Assembly (NCBI GenBank): GCA_963667435.1
Contig: OY763414.1
Location: 4,216,001 to 4,280,000, forward strand
DNA: 64,000 nt
Source of the DNA: Marispirochaeta sp963667435
Lineage (GTDB): Bacteria; Spirochaetota; Spirochaetia; JC444; Marispirochaetaceae
Direction: 5' to 3'
Shown: in pieces, positions 35,683-44,615 of the stretch
How the letters are laid out: each line of letters opens with the position of its first letter
Numbering within the stretch: the stretch's first letter is position 1
The notes under the pieces: generated by a model
Seen by the model: the letters and a program-made list of their open reading frames with translations, nothing else
What the model was told of the DNA's origin: nothing
Database searches by the model: none
Program-made: the position numbers and the translations under genes

Positions 35683-37626
35683 ATGATCGAACTGCCCCGG
35701 CTCCGTGAATATATGAAAGTCCAGGCCGAGGAAGATAAGAAACGACGCTCTGTTAATGTTTCCGGTCCGACTATCGATGACGCACTAACCCAGGCCTCTG
35801 TTGAGCTGTCGGTCCCCCTTAAAGAGATAGAATATGAGGTGCTTGACCCCGGCAGCAAGGGAACCTTCGGGTTCGGGCGGCGAGACTGTATGCTTATTGC
35901 CTATGAAAAGCGTCAGGAAGTTGCTGAGGAAGACCACAATATTGATTTTGATCTTGGTTATGCATCTGCGAAAGATGATATTCCGGAGGACAGAGACGGA
36001 GAGGTTTTTGTCAGGCTTTCTCCTGAAGGAGTATTGCTTAAAGTTACTTCACCCAAAGGTAATGGGAAAAAGATCAGTGAGAGGCAGGCTCTGGATGCCA
36101 TAGATCGGAGGGGTGTTGATAATTTCGATAAATCCATGATCACAGCAGTGGTTAAACAAGCGGGAAGCGAATATATTCCCGTTGGTGAGTTTGTCTACAA
36201 TCCCGCCAACGATCCGATTATTACTGTGGATATAACCGATTTCGATATGAAGGCATATATTGTTGTCCGGCCTCCCGGTCAGGGCGGTGCTGATCTGAGC
36301 TACGAAATTATTGAAAATATCCTGAAAAATAATGGTGTTGTTCACGGCCTGAAGGAAGACATAATCTATAACTTCATCGACCGCCCCGCATACAATGAAT
36401 CTGTTCTTGTGGCTGAGGGAACTAAGCCTCAGGATGGCGCAGATGCCAGAATTATCTATAACTTCGAACTGGAAACAGGAAAGGTGCAGCTGAAGGAGAA
36501 GAACGGCCGGGTTGACTTCAAGGAACAGAATATTGTTCAGAATGTAGTTGAAGGACAGGCTCTGGCAAGGAAACTTCCTGCGGAAGAGGGTGAAAACGGC
36601 CGCAGTGTAACTGGAAAACTGCTTCCTGCAAAGAACGGAAAAGATGTAACTCTCGGTATCGGTAAGAATGTAAAGCTTTCTGAGGACGGAATGACAGCTC
36701 AGGCTGCAATCAATGGTCAGGTTGTTATTGCCAATGAGAAATTGAATGTTGAGCCCGTCTATGTTGTGCCTGGCAATGTAAACCTGAAAACCGGCGGTAA
36801 TGTCATTTTCCTTGGTACTGTGTTTGTAAAAGGCAGTGTGGAGGATGGATTCAAGGTTAAGGCAGCAGGCAATATAGAGGTCATGGGCAATGTAGGTAAA
36901 TGTGATCTTGATGCCGAGGGCGATATTATTATTCATCAGGGTATGAACGGCCGTGGTGGCGGGACTATCCGGGCCGGACGCAGTGTCTGGGCCAAGTTCA
37001 TCGAGAACTCGACCGTTGAGTGCGGCAAAATGGTTGTCGTGTCCGACGGCATCATCAACAGTACCGTGAATGCTGATGAACGGGTCATTGTGCAGGGTAA
37101 ACGGGCTACCATCGTTGGCGGCCGCCTTCGGGCAAGTGAAGAGATCCACGCAAAGAATATCGGATCCGTAGCCGGCGCGGAGACTACCGTCGAGGTTGGT
37201 TATGATCCCAAGAGTATAGAGAAAATACAGATCCTCGAAGCGGAAATAAAAGAACTCAATAATCAACTGGAAGAGATTGAACGAAATATCCATACCCTTG
37301 AAAACTTCAAAAAGATGAAAAAAGAGCTTCCGGAAGACAAGGCTCAGTACCTGGAAACTCTTACGGTACAGAAAGCGGAAATAGAAGGGAACAGAAGCAG
37401 GCTTGAAGATGAAGTGAAAACCGTGCAGGAATACCTGGCCTCTCTTAAGGTTAACGGAAAGGTTTCCGCTTCCGGAAAAGTTTATCCCGGTGTCAAAGTG
37501 GTTATCAAGGATGCTTCCCTGAAAATTCGCAATGAGTTTAAGAATGTTACCTTTGTTACAGAAATGAACGAAGTTAAGGTTACGAAATACGAAGAACTGG
37601 AGGAAGATTACACAAAAAAACGCTGA
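35683..37626 (+). CDS. Jag_N-FapA (DUF342) family protein
   Basis: Large cytoplasmic protein with an N-terminal Jag_N-like domain (about 22-75: RRSVNVSGPTIDDALTQAS, ending GTFGFGRRD) joined to a FapA/DUF342 region. The DUF342 part includes repeated right-handed beta-helix motifs at about 350-500 (GNVNLKTGGNVIFLGTVFVKG, then AAGNIEVMGNVGKCDLDAEGD), followed by a coiled coil (about 510-590). The biochemical function of FapA proteins is not settled; some were linked to cell-surface or polymer processes. Its place directly after fliA is a spirochaete pattern and suggests sigma-28-era co-expression. 647 residues. Confidence 0.88.
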   Translation: MIELPRLREYMKVQAEEDKKRRSVNVSGPTIDDALTQASVELSVPLKEIEYEVLDPGSKGTFGFGRRDCMLIAYEKRQEVAEEDHNIDFDLGYASAKDDIPEDRDGEVFVRLSPEGVLLKVTSPKGNGKKISERQALDAIDRRGVDNFDKSMITAVVKQAGSEYIPVGEFVYNPANDPIITVDITDFDMKAYIVVRPPGQGGADLSYEIIENILKNNGVVHGLKEDIIYNFIDRPAYNESVLVAEGTKPQDGADARIIYNFELETGKVQLKEKNGRVDFKEQNIVQNVVEGQALARKLPAEEGENGRSVTGKLLPAKNGKDVTLGIGKNVKLSEDGMTAQAAINGQVVIANEKLNVEPVYVVPGNVNLKTGGNVIFLGTVFVKGSVEDGFKVKAAGNIEVMGNVGKCDLDAEGDIIIHQGMNGRGGGTIRAGRSVWAKFIENSTVECGKMVVVSDGIINSTVNADERVIVQGKRATIVGGRLRASEEIHAKNIGSVAGAETTVEVGYDPKSIEKIQILEAEIKELNNQLEEIERNIHTLENFKKMKKELPEDKAQYLETLTVQKAEIEGNRSRLEDEVKTVQEYLASLKVNGKVSASGKVYPGVKVVIKDASLKIRNEFKNVTFVTEMNEVKVTKYEELEEDYTKKR

Positions 37627-37952
37627 TGTCTATAAAACCCATCGATCTGCAAACATTGTTTATGAACATGAATCAGGTTGGGAAGGAACAAGCCCAGCAG
37701 AAGGAAGGTCTGCATCTTCAGCAGGTTGCCATGGGAAGTGAGCTTGTAAAGGAGACCGAGCAGCGGGACAAGAGTGTAAACGAAACGGAATCCACTTCTG
37801 ATGGGCCGGAAGAAGTGCATGAAGACCAGGAGCAGTCCAGGGGCGGCAGGAAAAGGCGCAGAAAGGAAGAGGAGGAAGATCGGGATGATAAATCTTCCAG
37901 AAAGTACTACAGTGATCCAGACCTTGGTAAAAATATAGATATATCCGGATAA
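37626..37952 (+). CDS. Small highly charged protein, unknown function
   Basis: 108 residues, extremely polar. The N-terminal 35 residues (KPIDLQTLFMNMNQVGKEQ) look like a short structured helix. The middle is Glu-rich and the end carries a basic run (GGRKRRRKEEEE) followed by the tail DPDLGKNIDISG. No membrane segment. It begins inside the preceding stop and ends 2 bases before the next gene, so it is clearly part of the operon. I recognise the type from the equivalent position in other spirochaetes but know no function. Confidence 0.72.
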   Translation: MSIKPIDLQTLFMNMNQVGKEQAQQKEGLHLQQVAMGSELVKETEQRDKSVNETESTSDGPEEVHEDQEQSRGGRKRRRKEEEEDRDDKSSRKYYSDPDLGKNIDISG

Positions 37953-37954
37953 AT

Positions 37955-38467
37955 ATGAGCACAGGAATAATTCTCACCGTTAACATCGTCGGCTGGATAC
38001 TGTTTATTATTATTCAGCGTGCTGTCATAAAGCGTACAGTCCGTCCACGAAAAATTCTTTCCGACATAGAGGCTGAACTTGATTCAATTCTTACCGAGCT
38101 AAACGGAACTACTGAAAGAAATATTCGCCTGATTGAAGAGTCTGTTCTGAGACTCAGGGAAGAGATACGCAAGGCGGATGGCCGTCTGAAGCTGATGCAG
38201 GGGGAAGGGGAAAAGATTACCCGGGTAAATAACGAATATTCTCATCTTGCATCCAGAAAGCCTATAAGTATTCAGGTTGTTGATGAGGCTGAAAAGCCGA
38301 AGGCGTCTTCCGAGGAGCCCGATAAACAGGAGGAGGAAACGGTTAATCAGCAGATAATACGTTTGCACCGGCAGGGACTTGAACCCCGACTGATTGCCAC
38401 AAGGGCAGCGAAACCTCTTGGGGAGGTAGAACTGATAATATCCCTGTCAGAACAGACCGATAGATAA
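37955..38467 (+). CDS. SwrB-like (DUF6115-type) membrane coiled-coil protein
   Basis: 170-residue bitopic protein with one N-terminal transmembrane helix (residues 5-24, IILTVNIVGWILFIIIQRAV), a coiled coil at about 40-95 and a C-terminal helix-turn-helix-like tail (QIIRLHRQGLEPRLIATRAA, then PLGEVELIISL). The layout and the tail resemble Bacillus SwrB, which lies just after sigD and promotes FliP/C-ring maturation. Here the gene lies a short distance after fliA. Homology is judged by pattern and position only. Confidence 0.68.
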   Translation: MSTGIILTVNIVGWILFIIIQRAVIKRTVRPRKILSDIEAELDSILTELNGTTERNIRLIEESVLRLREEIRKADGRLKLMQGEGEKITRVNNEYSHLASRKPISIQVVDEAEKPKASSEEPDKQEEETVNQQIIRLHRQGLEPRLIATRAAKPLGEVELIISLSEQTDR

Positions 38468-38471
38468 ATGT

Positions 38472-40073
38472 ATGATTATTGGAATAGACATTGGCACAAG
38501 CACCAGTTCCGCTGCATTCCTTGACGGCGGCAGCCCTACAATTATCCCGAACCGCTATGGTTTTCCTGTAACCCCTTCTGTTGTTGCATGGAGTGAGAGA
38601 CAGGGCATCATTGTTGGCGATCAGGCAGAGAAACAGAGCGTTACTGCATACAGCCGAACAGTGCGTAATATAAAACGGCGTATCGGCACGGACTATCCGA
38701 TTCAGCTTGGAGATCAGATTTTTACCCCCCGGCAGATAACCTCTTGCATAATACGACAGGTGGTTAAAGATGCCGAATCCTATCTTAAACAGCCGGTAAG
38801 CGGTGCGGTCATAACTGTTCCGGCCCACTTTTCCCAGATACAGCGGAAAGCTACGGTACAGGCTGCAGAATCAGCGGGGCTCTCGTCAGTGAAACTCATA
38901 AGCGAACCAGCTGCTGCAGCATTAGCGTGGGGAAGCAGGATTGCCGGTCCCTGTGCCGTTTTTGACTTCGGCGGCGGAACCCTGGATATAGCTTTTATGA
39001 CTGTAAAGGGTAAGGGGTGTACCGTGCACAGTGTATACGGGGATGGTTTCCTTGGAGGTGCGGACTTTTCTTCCCGAATGTATGCCCTGATTCTATCCCG
39101 GCTGGGCAGCCCGAAAATAGACGGGCAGTATCGTGCACTGCTGATGAGCAGAGCTGAGGAGGCAAAGGTTGCACTAAGCTCACGAACAGAGACAGTTGTT
39201 TCGCTTCCCGGCCGTCCGGATATTAAAATAAGCAGACATGAGTATGAAAAAGAGATTGCCCCACTAATTAACAAGGCAGTTGCAGTCCTAAAAAAGGCAG
39301 TTGCTCAGAATGGCTGGAAGAGGGATGACATAGGTACTCTGATCCTGGCCGGCGGATCATGCCGTATCCCTGCAGTTCTGGCGGGTATCAGATCCTTTAT
39401 GGGAAAAAAAGTATGTATTCGTACCAGCCCTGCGGAAGTTGTTGCCCTTGGTGCGGCGGCAGCGGTGTCGGCCATAAGCGGCAGGTGCAAGGTCCGGGAA
39501 GTACTGCCCTATGATTTTGGTATAGAGATAGAAGGTGGAAAAACTCTGCGCCTCGCTTCGCGGAACACACCCCTCCCTCTCAAGGTTAAGCGGGTTTTTA
39601 CCACTGTCAGCGATAATCAGCGGACTGTCGAAATTCATCTTCTGCAGGGAAGTTTTCTTGATGCACAAAAGAACCGGTCCCTTGGAAAGGTGCAGCTGAA
39701 CAGCATACACCCGGCGCCACGAGGTTGTCCAAAAGTGGAGGTGGAGTTCACAATAGATGCAGACGGTATTCTTCTACTGAAAGCCAGGGATACCGAAACT
39801 GATATCATCAGACAACTATGTTTTTCCGGTGCACCCAGGGAAGAGATGAGTATAGCCGTGCTCATGGAAAGGGTTCAGAAAGAGAGTTCCCGATTTGCTT
39901 CGCAGATAGATGCGACCCTTAAAGAGGATATTGATGATATACTGAATATATCCGCATCTATCCTGAAGGGCGGCAGCAGGGGATGGGAGAAAGAGTGTGC
40001 CATTGCTCTCAAAACCATCCTGCGCGAAATACGCAGCCTGAGTATGGAACGGGAGGCAAACTGTGCTGGATAG
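38472..40073 (+). CDS. Compact Hsp70-family protein
   Basis: DnaK-like chaperone, 533 residues against about 610-640 for housekeeping DnaK. The nucleotide-binding domain has phosphate-1 GIDIGTSTSS (residues 4-13), NIKRRIG (66-72), phosphate-2 VFDFGGGTLDIAF (163-175) and adenosine motif LAGGSCRIP (292-300). Subdomain IIB is shorter than in DnaK. A substrate-binding beta domain follows (about 340-440: LPYDFGIEIEGGKTL, then FTIDADGILLLKARD). The helical lid is short and there is no EEVD-like tail. It overlaps the J-domain gene by 11 bases, so it probably has its own co-chaperone. Confidence 0.9.
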   Translation: MIIGIDIGTSTSSAAFLDGGSPTIIPNRYGFPVTPSVVAWSERQGIIVGDQAEKQSVTAYSRTVRNIKRRIGTDYPIQLGDQIFTPRQITSCIIRQVVKDAESYLKQPVSGAVITVPAHFSQIQRKATVQAAESAGLSSVKLISEPAAAALAWGSRIAGPCAVFDFGGGTLDIAFMTVKGKGCTVHSVYGDGFLGGADFSSRMYALILSRLGSPKIDGQYRALLMSRAEEAKVALSSRTETVVSLPGRPDIKISRHEYEKEIAPLINKAVAVLKKAVAQNGWKRDDIGTLILAGGSCRIPAVLAGIRSFMGKKVCIRTSPAEVVALGAAAAVSAISGRCKVREVLPYDFGIEIEGGKTLRLASRNTPLPLKVKRVFTTVSDNQRTVEIHLLQGSFLDAQKNRSLGKVQLNSIHPAPRGCPKVEVEFTIDADGILLLKARDTETDIIRQLCFSGAPREEMSIAVLMERVQKESSRFASQIDATLKEDIDDILNISASILKGGSRGWEKECAIALKTILREIRSLSMEREANCAG

Positions 40074-40728
40074 TGAGTGTTTCCGGGTTTTGGGCCTTGG
40101 GCAGAACGCCCCTGAGCCGGAAATAAAAAGAGCATATCGAAGAATGGTCAAAGAGCTTCATCCGGATACAGGTATCCGCCCAGATAATGTTGCTTTTTCC
40201 AGGGTTGTGGAGGCCTATCATTCTCTCAGCAGCCGGGGATTCGGTTCCCGGATAATAGATTTTCCTTTGCGAAGAAACAAATCTCCCGATTATCGTGCTG
40301 CCACTGCCACAAGGACAACCCGAAGAACAGCTGCATCTAAATCGAAGATGACCTCGCCGGCGGAACTTGGAGAGCTGCTGAGAAAGGGAAAAACACCGGT
40401 TTTGCGTGCATTTGCCGCCATGCGTCTGGGGAACACCATGAACGCGGCAAATTATTCTTATCTCCGGGAAGGTCTGAAGGATTCTGACGATCAGGTTGTC
40501 CTTGCAGCCGTTTCTGCTATCGGAAAAATACGAGCACAGGCAGCCGGGGTTGATCTTATTCTTCTTTTCAACCACTCCGACAGCAGGATCAAACTGGCAA
40601 TTCTTGATACAATAGAGAGGATGCCAAACCGGTTTTCCTACCGGTCCGTGATTTCCGCGGGAATGCAGGATGATTTTTCATCTGTCCGGCGGCGATCGCT
40701 GCAGATTTTCAAGACAATAGGCCGTTAG
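40063..40728 (+). CDS. J-domain protein with HEAT-like repeats
   Basis: Dedicated co-chaperone candidate. Residues 1-57 form a J domain with the HPD motif at 33-35 (MVKELHPDTGIRPD). After a basic linker, residues 105-221 contain two or three HEAT-like helix pairs (VLRAFAAMRLGNTMNAANYS, then DSDDQVVLAAVSAIGKI and DFSSVRRRSLQIFKTI). No G/F region or zinc domain, so it is a class C J protein. GTG 40063 follows GGGAGG at 40051-40056. It overlaps the Hsp70 gene and lies 9 bases before the CheA-like gene. Confidence 0.88.
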   Translation: MLDSECFRVLGLGQNAPEPEIKRAYRRMVKELHPDTGIRPDNVAFSRVVEAYHSLSSRGFGSRIIDFPLRRNKSPDYRAATATRTTRRTAASKSKMTSPAELGELLRKGKTPVLRAFAAMRLGNTMNAANYSYLREGLKDSDDQVVLAAVSAIGKIRAQAAGVDLILLFNHSDSRIKLAILDTIERMPNRFSYRSVISAGMQDDFSSVRRRSLQIFKTIGR

Positions 40729-40737
40729 GAGAAATGT

Positions 40738-42585
40738 GTGACCGGAAAACTTGAAATTAGTTTTAAGCAGGATTTGGACGAATCACTGGAGAAGCTGAAT
40801 TATCTTTTCGGCCAGTTCGAATCCGGCAATCTTGAATCAGCCTATATCGATGAAGCCTTCCGGCATATGCATAGTATTAAATCAGAGGCTGCACACCTGG
40901 AGCTCAAGGAAATAGCCGGCATTGCCCATGAGGCGGAAACCTTGTTTCAGGACATGCGCCAGGATCAAAATTCAGCGCCTCCTCTTGATAACCTGTACCG
41001 CCTGCTAACAGGCTTGAGGGATGCAGCTGCAATTGTTCGTTTCCCTGAACAGAAAAGCAGAGCTGTCGATGTAAAACCTCCGTCCAAACAGAACACTGCA
41101 GTAAGGAACAGCGAGGGAGAGCTGTTCTCGGAGTTTGAGAAACTGCTGCTTTCTGAATCAAGAGATCGGGGGGAGTTCCTCTACAGGCTGGTGTGTGATT
41201 TTGAAGCTGAAACGGAGATGAAATATCCCAAGGCTGTACTAATTCTGAATAATCTGGAACAGGCAGTAAATATTATAAAAACAGGCCCTGATCTTTCCTT
41301 GCCGGGGAAGGATTCAGATTACAGTTCCGTAGAATACTATTTTACCTCCCACAAACCGGAGGGAGAACTTTTTCATGCTCTTCAGGTAGATCAGGTACAA
41401 CGGGTGTTTCTTTCCAGACTGCAGTGGACCGGACATCTTCCCGATTCAGGCACGGGGTTTAAACGCGGTTCGGGTGAACGGTATGAATCTGTTACCATCT
41501 CCATCGATCAGCTTTCCTGCCTGTGGTTTGAGTTGCTGCAGGGGAAATCCGCTTTTTATCTCGCCGGAGAGGGATATGGAGCTCCGGAGCAGCAGACAAT
41601 ATATTCCGCCCTCACCGGTATTGAGAGAATTATTGCCGAGGTGGGGCTGATTCCTTTCGGAGAGGCTTTTTCCGATGCTCCAGCTGTTGTAGCACAAGCG
41701 GCGGAAGAGCAGCTTAAAGAGGCCCGTTGCGAGATTATCGGCGGTGAGCTGTCTATCGAGCGCTGGCTTGCCCAGCAGTTGAGGGACTCCGTGATTCAGC
41801 TCCTGAGAAATGCCGTCAGTCATGGTATAGAAGACAGGCATGAAAGAGTAAATAATGGCAAATCTCCTCGTGGAGAGGTTGTTGTAGAGTTTCAGCGAAC
41901 ACCGGATGACATAATTCTTTCCATAAAGGATGACGGGAACGGAATCAATGAGGGTATTATACGCCGAAGGGCTGCTGAACTTGGAATTCGGGAAGATCAG
42001 TCACTGCTTCAGATTCTGACTTCTCCCGGGTTCAGTACAGCTGATGATGCTTCCATGCATTCAGGCCGGGGTGTCGGACTGGATATTGTCGCAGAAAAAG
42101 TCAACGGCCTTAAAGGTGCGGGACTTGAGCTTGATTCAGATCCGGAGAGGGGCAGTCGCTTTATGATCCGGGTGCCTGTTCAAACAGCTTCATTGAAATA
42201 TCTGTTTGTACTGCATAAGCGATGTATTCTCGCTATCGATGAATCCTGTGTTATGGGGATTGAAGAACCGGATACGAGGGCTTACAGTCGGGATGACCAG
42301 GGATTCATCTCATATCAGAATTTTCCGGTATATACCTGTGACGGAAATCTAATTATCAGTGAAGGATTTCCGGATGGCGAAGTCCTGTTACGGGTTCAGG
42401 CCGAAAAGGGGATTGCATATCTTCTTGTGGAGAAAGTCCTTTTTGAGGAGAGTTTTCCGCCGGACTTTGTTTACGGAAGAGAGGTGGAACTGTCTCCACT
42501 TTCAGCACTGGTGGTTGGAAACCGGGAAACTGATATACAAATTGTGAATCTTCAGGGGCTGCTGGATTTTTCAGAAGGTACCTGA
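40738..42585 (+). CDS. CheA-like chemotaxis histidine kinase, divergent
   Basis: 615-residue kinase with CheA layout. P1/Hpt has phospho-acceptor candidate His45 in FRHMHSIKSEAAHLEL. A P2-like segment lies at about 130-235, a weakly conserved P3-like dimer region at about 250-350 (IIAEVGLIPFGEAF). The P4 ATPase has all boxes: N LLRNAVSHGIED, G1 DDGNGIN, F SPGFST, G2 SGRGVGLDIV. A C-terminal CheW-like P5 starts near 480. GTG 40738 follows AGGAG (40727-40731). No cheW, cheY or receptor genes are adjacent, so it may serve a pathway other than classical chemotaxis. Confidence 0.87.
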   Translation: MTGKLEISFKQDLDESLEKLNYLFGQFESGNLESAYIDEAFRHMHSIKSEAAHLELKEIAGIAHEAETLFQDMRQDQNSAPPLDNLYRLLTGLRDAAAIVRFPEQKSRAVDVKPPSKQNTAVRNSEGELFSEFEKLLLSESRDRGEFLYRLVCDFEAETEMKYPKAVLILNNLEQAVNIIKTGPDLSLPGKDSDYSSVEYYFTSHKPEGELFHALQVDQVQRVFLSRLQWTGHLPDSGTGFKRGSGERYESVTISIDQLSCLWFELLQGKSAFYLAGEGYGAPEQQTIYSALTGIERIIAEVGLIPFGEAFSDAPAVVAQAAEEQLKEARCEIIGGELSIERWLAQQLRDSVIQLLRNAVSHGIEDRHERVNNGKSPRGEVVVEFQRTPDDIILSIKDDGNGINEGIIRRRAAELGIREDQSLLQILTSPGFSTADDASMHSGRGVGLDIVAEKVNGLKGAGLELDSDPERGSRFMIRVPVQTASLKYLFVLHKRCILAIDESCVMGIEEPDTRAYSRDDQGFISYQNFPVYTCDGNLIISEGFPDGEVLLRVQAEKGIAYLLVEKVLFEESFPPDFVYGREVELSPLSALVVGNRETDIQIVNLQGLLDFSEGT

Positions 42586-42624
42586 GTAATATCATAGGCA
42601 GAAAATATATTCTTCGTAACCAGA

Positions 42625-42656
42625 GGAGCAGCTGCCGTCGGCAGCCGCTCCTTTAT
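42625..42656 (+). terminator. Rho-independent terminator after the CheA-like gene
   Basis: GGAGC-A-GCTGCC (42625-42636) pairs with GGCAGC-C-GCTCC (42640-42651) around loop GTC, with a single A/C mismatch, followed by CTTTATT. It ends the long plus-strand transcript about 40 bases after the stop codon. The convergent dctM stop lies at 42664, so it may also act on that strand, though the T tail there is weak. Confidence 0.85.
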
Positions 42657-42663
42657 TATAATA

Positions 42664-43950
42664 TCATTTTAGCAGATTGGGCAGTAACATTACGAATGCC
42701 GGGAAATAGGTGACAATAAACAGTGTCAGAAGCAGACTGCCATAAAGGGGCAGCGATGCTTTTACCAGCCGTTCCATTGAAAGATTTGCAATATTACAGC
42801 AGCTGAATAGACACACTCCGAAGGGTGGGGTAACCAGGCCAATGGCAAGGTTTATTGAAAACACAATACCAAAATGAATCGGATCCAGGCCTAGGTGTTC
42901 TGCCACCGGAAAAAGCAGGGGCACCAGCAGGATAATAGCGACTCCTCCATCCATAATCATGCCTACAACCAGCAGGAATATGTTGATAACAAAAAGAGCC
43001 AGGTACTTGTTATGGGAAATCCCCATAATCATCTCTGCAATTCTCTGCGGGGTATTCTCGAAGGAAAGAATAAAGGTAAACAGATTTGAAATGCCGATGA
43101 CGAATACAACACAGCCGGTAATTATTGCTGTTTTTACTATGGCGTCATACAGTTTTTTCCAGCTCAGTGTTTTATAGATCAATGCGCTTACTATCAGCGA
43201 GTAGACAACTGCCATACCTCCTGATTCCGTGGGAGTAATAAACCCGGTAAGTATACCGCCTATGATGATAACAGGTGCTCCAAGTGCCGGTAACCCGCGT
43301 AATCCGGAAAGAAAGAAGTTTTTGAATGAGAAAGGAACAATGGTACCATAATTGTGTTTAAATGAGATGTAGTAGTTCTGAATCATCATAAAGATTACGA
43401 CCAGTGTTCCCGGAAGGATGCCTCCGAGGAGCAGCTTTGCAATGGAAATTTCTGCGACTGCCCCAAGAATGAGCATTATAATGCTCGGAGGTACTATTAC
43501 AGCCAGCGTAGAGGATGTAACAGTAATTGCTGCGGCATAATCTTTGCTGTAGCCTTCTTCAACCATAGTGGGAACCATGATTGATCCGATCGCTGCAGTG
43601 TCTGCAACCGATGAACCGGAAATACCGCCAAAGATGAAACTGCTGATGATGTTAACTGCACCTAATCCTCCCCTGGAAAATCCAAGAAAGGATTTTGTGA
43701 AATTGATAAGTGCCCGGGCAATTCCACCTGCCTCCATTATTACTCCGGCAAAAATGAAGAATGGGATGGCGACAAGAATGTAACTTTCCATTCCCGTGAA
43801 CAACTGCTGTGCCACGCTTACAAAAGGTATAATGTTGAATATAAGCAGGGATACAACCGACGCTGCTCCCAGGGCAACAGCGATGGGTGTTCCGAGCACC
43901 ATTAGTAAAACTGTTATGGAAGCAACAGTAATGCTGATCTGAGAGCCCAT
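42664..43950 (-). CDS. dctM: TRAP transporter large membrane subunit DctM
   Basis: Transport subunit of a tripartite ATP-independent periplasmic (sodium-coupled) transporter. The 428-residue protein has about twelve hydrophobic helices and DctM motifs such as IPFFIFAGVIMEAGGIARAL, GGISGSSVADTAAIGSIMVP and the C-terminal GIVFSINLAIGLVTPPFGVC. The start codon lies 2 bases after the dctQ stop, and the ribosome site GGAGGAAG is inside dctQ. The substrate cannot be read from this subunit. Confidence 0.95.
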   Translation of the reverse strand: MGSQISITVASITVLLMVLGTPIAVALGAASVVSLLIFNIIPFVSVAQQLFTGMESYILVAIPFFIFAGVIMEAGGIARALINFTKSFLGFSRGGLGAVNIISSFIFGGISGSSVADTAAIGSIMVPTMVEEGYSKDYAAAITVTSSTLAVIVPPSIIMLILGAVAEISIAKLLLGGILPGTLVVIFMMIQNYYISFKHNYGTIVPFSFKNFFLSGLRGLPALGAPVIIIGGILTGFITPTESGGMAVVYSLIVSALIYKTLSWKKLYDAIVKTAIITGCVVFVIGISNLFTFILSFENTPQRIAEMIMGISHNKYLALFVINIFLLVVGMIMDGGVAIILLVPLLFPVAEHLGLDPIHFGIVFSINLAIGLVTPPFGVCLFSCCNIANLSMERLVKASLPLYGSLLLTLFIVTYFPAFVMLLPNLLK

Positions 43951-43952
43951 AA

Positions 43953-44477
43953 TTATGCTTCCTCCTCGGTCAGGTTGATATGCATTTCATTGAAACGTGA
44001 ATAGTCGTATTTGTTTTGAAAAAGCAGCACTACCTGCTCGACTGCTCTGAAAATGCTGAAAATGCATCCGAGGATAATGGGAAAACGCATTATCCACAGG
44101 GGTACTTTCAGTACCTGCGGCATGTCGTGTACTTTGTAGTATCCGGTTAAGGCCATACTGGCAGACCAGAACAGAGCAATTAAAAGAAAAATGAACAGGA
44201 AATATTGAAATAAAAGCAGTCCCCTGAGCCATTTGCCGGAGGCTTTAGTAAGGAGAATATCTATTCCGACATGGGAATAGGTTTTTATTCCAAGGCTTAC
44301 AGCAAACCAGACTGAAGCGTTGAAGGTGTAGGTAATTACTTCAAGGGTCCAGGGTAAATTTAAACTATGTATAAATCGGGCGCAAACCTGTAAAATAATT
44401 ACAACCAGTAAAATAGTGAAAAACAGCGGCTGAATGTATTCATCCAGATTCGCCAGTATTTTTAAGAGTTTCTTCAT
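43953..44477 (-). CDS. dctQ: TRAP transporter small membrane subunit DctQ
   Basis: Small membrane subunit, 174 residues with four hydrophobic helices and the family pattern FTILLVVIILQVCARFIHSL, LPWTLEVITYTF and ISLGIKTYSHVGIDIL-like (here VSLGIKTYSHVGIDILLTK). GGAGGGG precedes the ATG by about 10 bases. It is separated from dctP by a 138-base gap with a large hairpin, and nearly abuts dctM. Confidence 0.93.
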   Translation of the reverse strand: MKKLLKILANLDEYIQPLFFTILLVVIILQVCARFIHSLNLPWTLEVITYTFNASVWFAVSLGIKTYSHVGIDILLTKASGKWLRGLLLFQYFLFIFLLIALFWSASMALTGYYKVHDMPQVLKVPLWIMRFPIILGCIFSIFRAVEQVVLLFQNKYDYSRFNEMHINLTEEEA

Positions 44478-44501
44478 AAACGCAGCTCCCCTCCGTTCGA
44501 T

Positions 44502-44593
44502 ATACCAGTCCTGACCTGGTTAAAAGCCGAAAAAGGCTGGCTGGCCCAGTCTGTTTACTGTACCATGCCAGCCTTATGTTCTGTGACTGGTAT
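44502..44593 (-). promoter_or_regulatory. Nested hairpin in the dctP-dctQ spacer
   Basis: An outer stem ATACCAGTC (44502-44510) / GACTGGTAT (44585-44593), 9 perfect pairs, encloses an inner stem AAGGCTGGC (44533-44541) / GCCAGCCTT (44567-44575), also 9 perfect pairs. The structure follows the dctP stop on the minus strand and has no clear U tail. It probably protects dctP mRNA from 3' decay or partly attenuates transcription. Either would give more binding protein than membrane subunits. Confidence 0.6.
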
Positions 44594-44615
44594 GAAAATC
44601 CAGTTCTATCGCTTT

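Noticed and set aside
40738..42585. CheA-like protein lacking the dimerisation domain
   Set aside because: On closer reading a P3-like segment is present between P2 and P4 (GLIPFGEAF region), only divergent.
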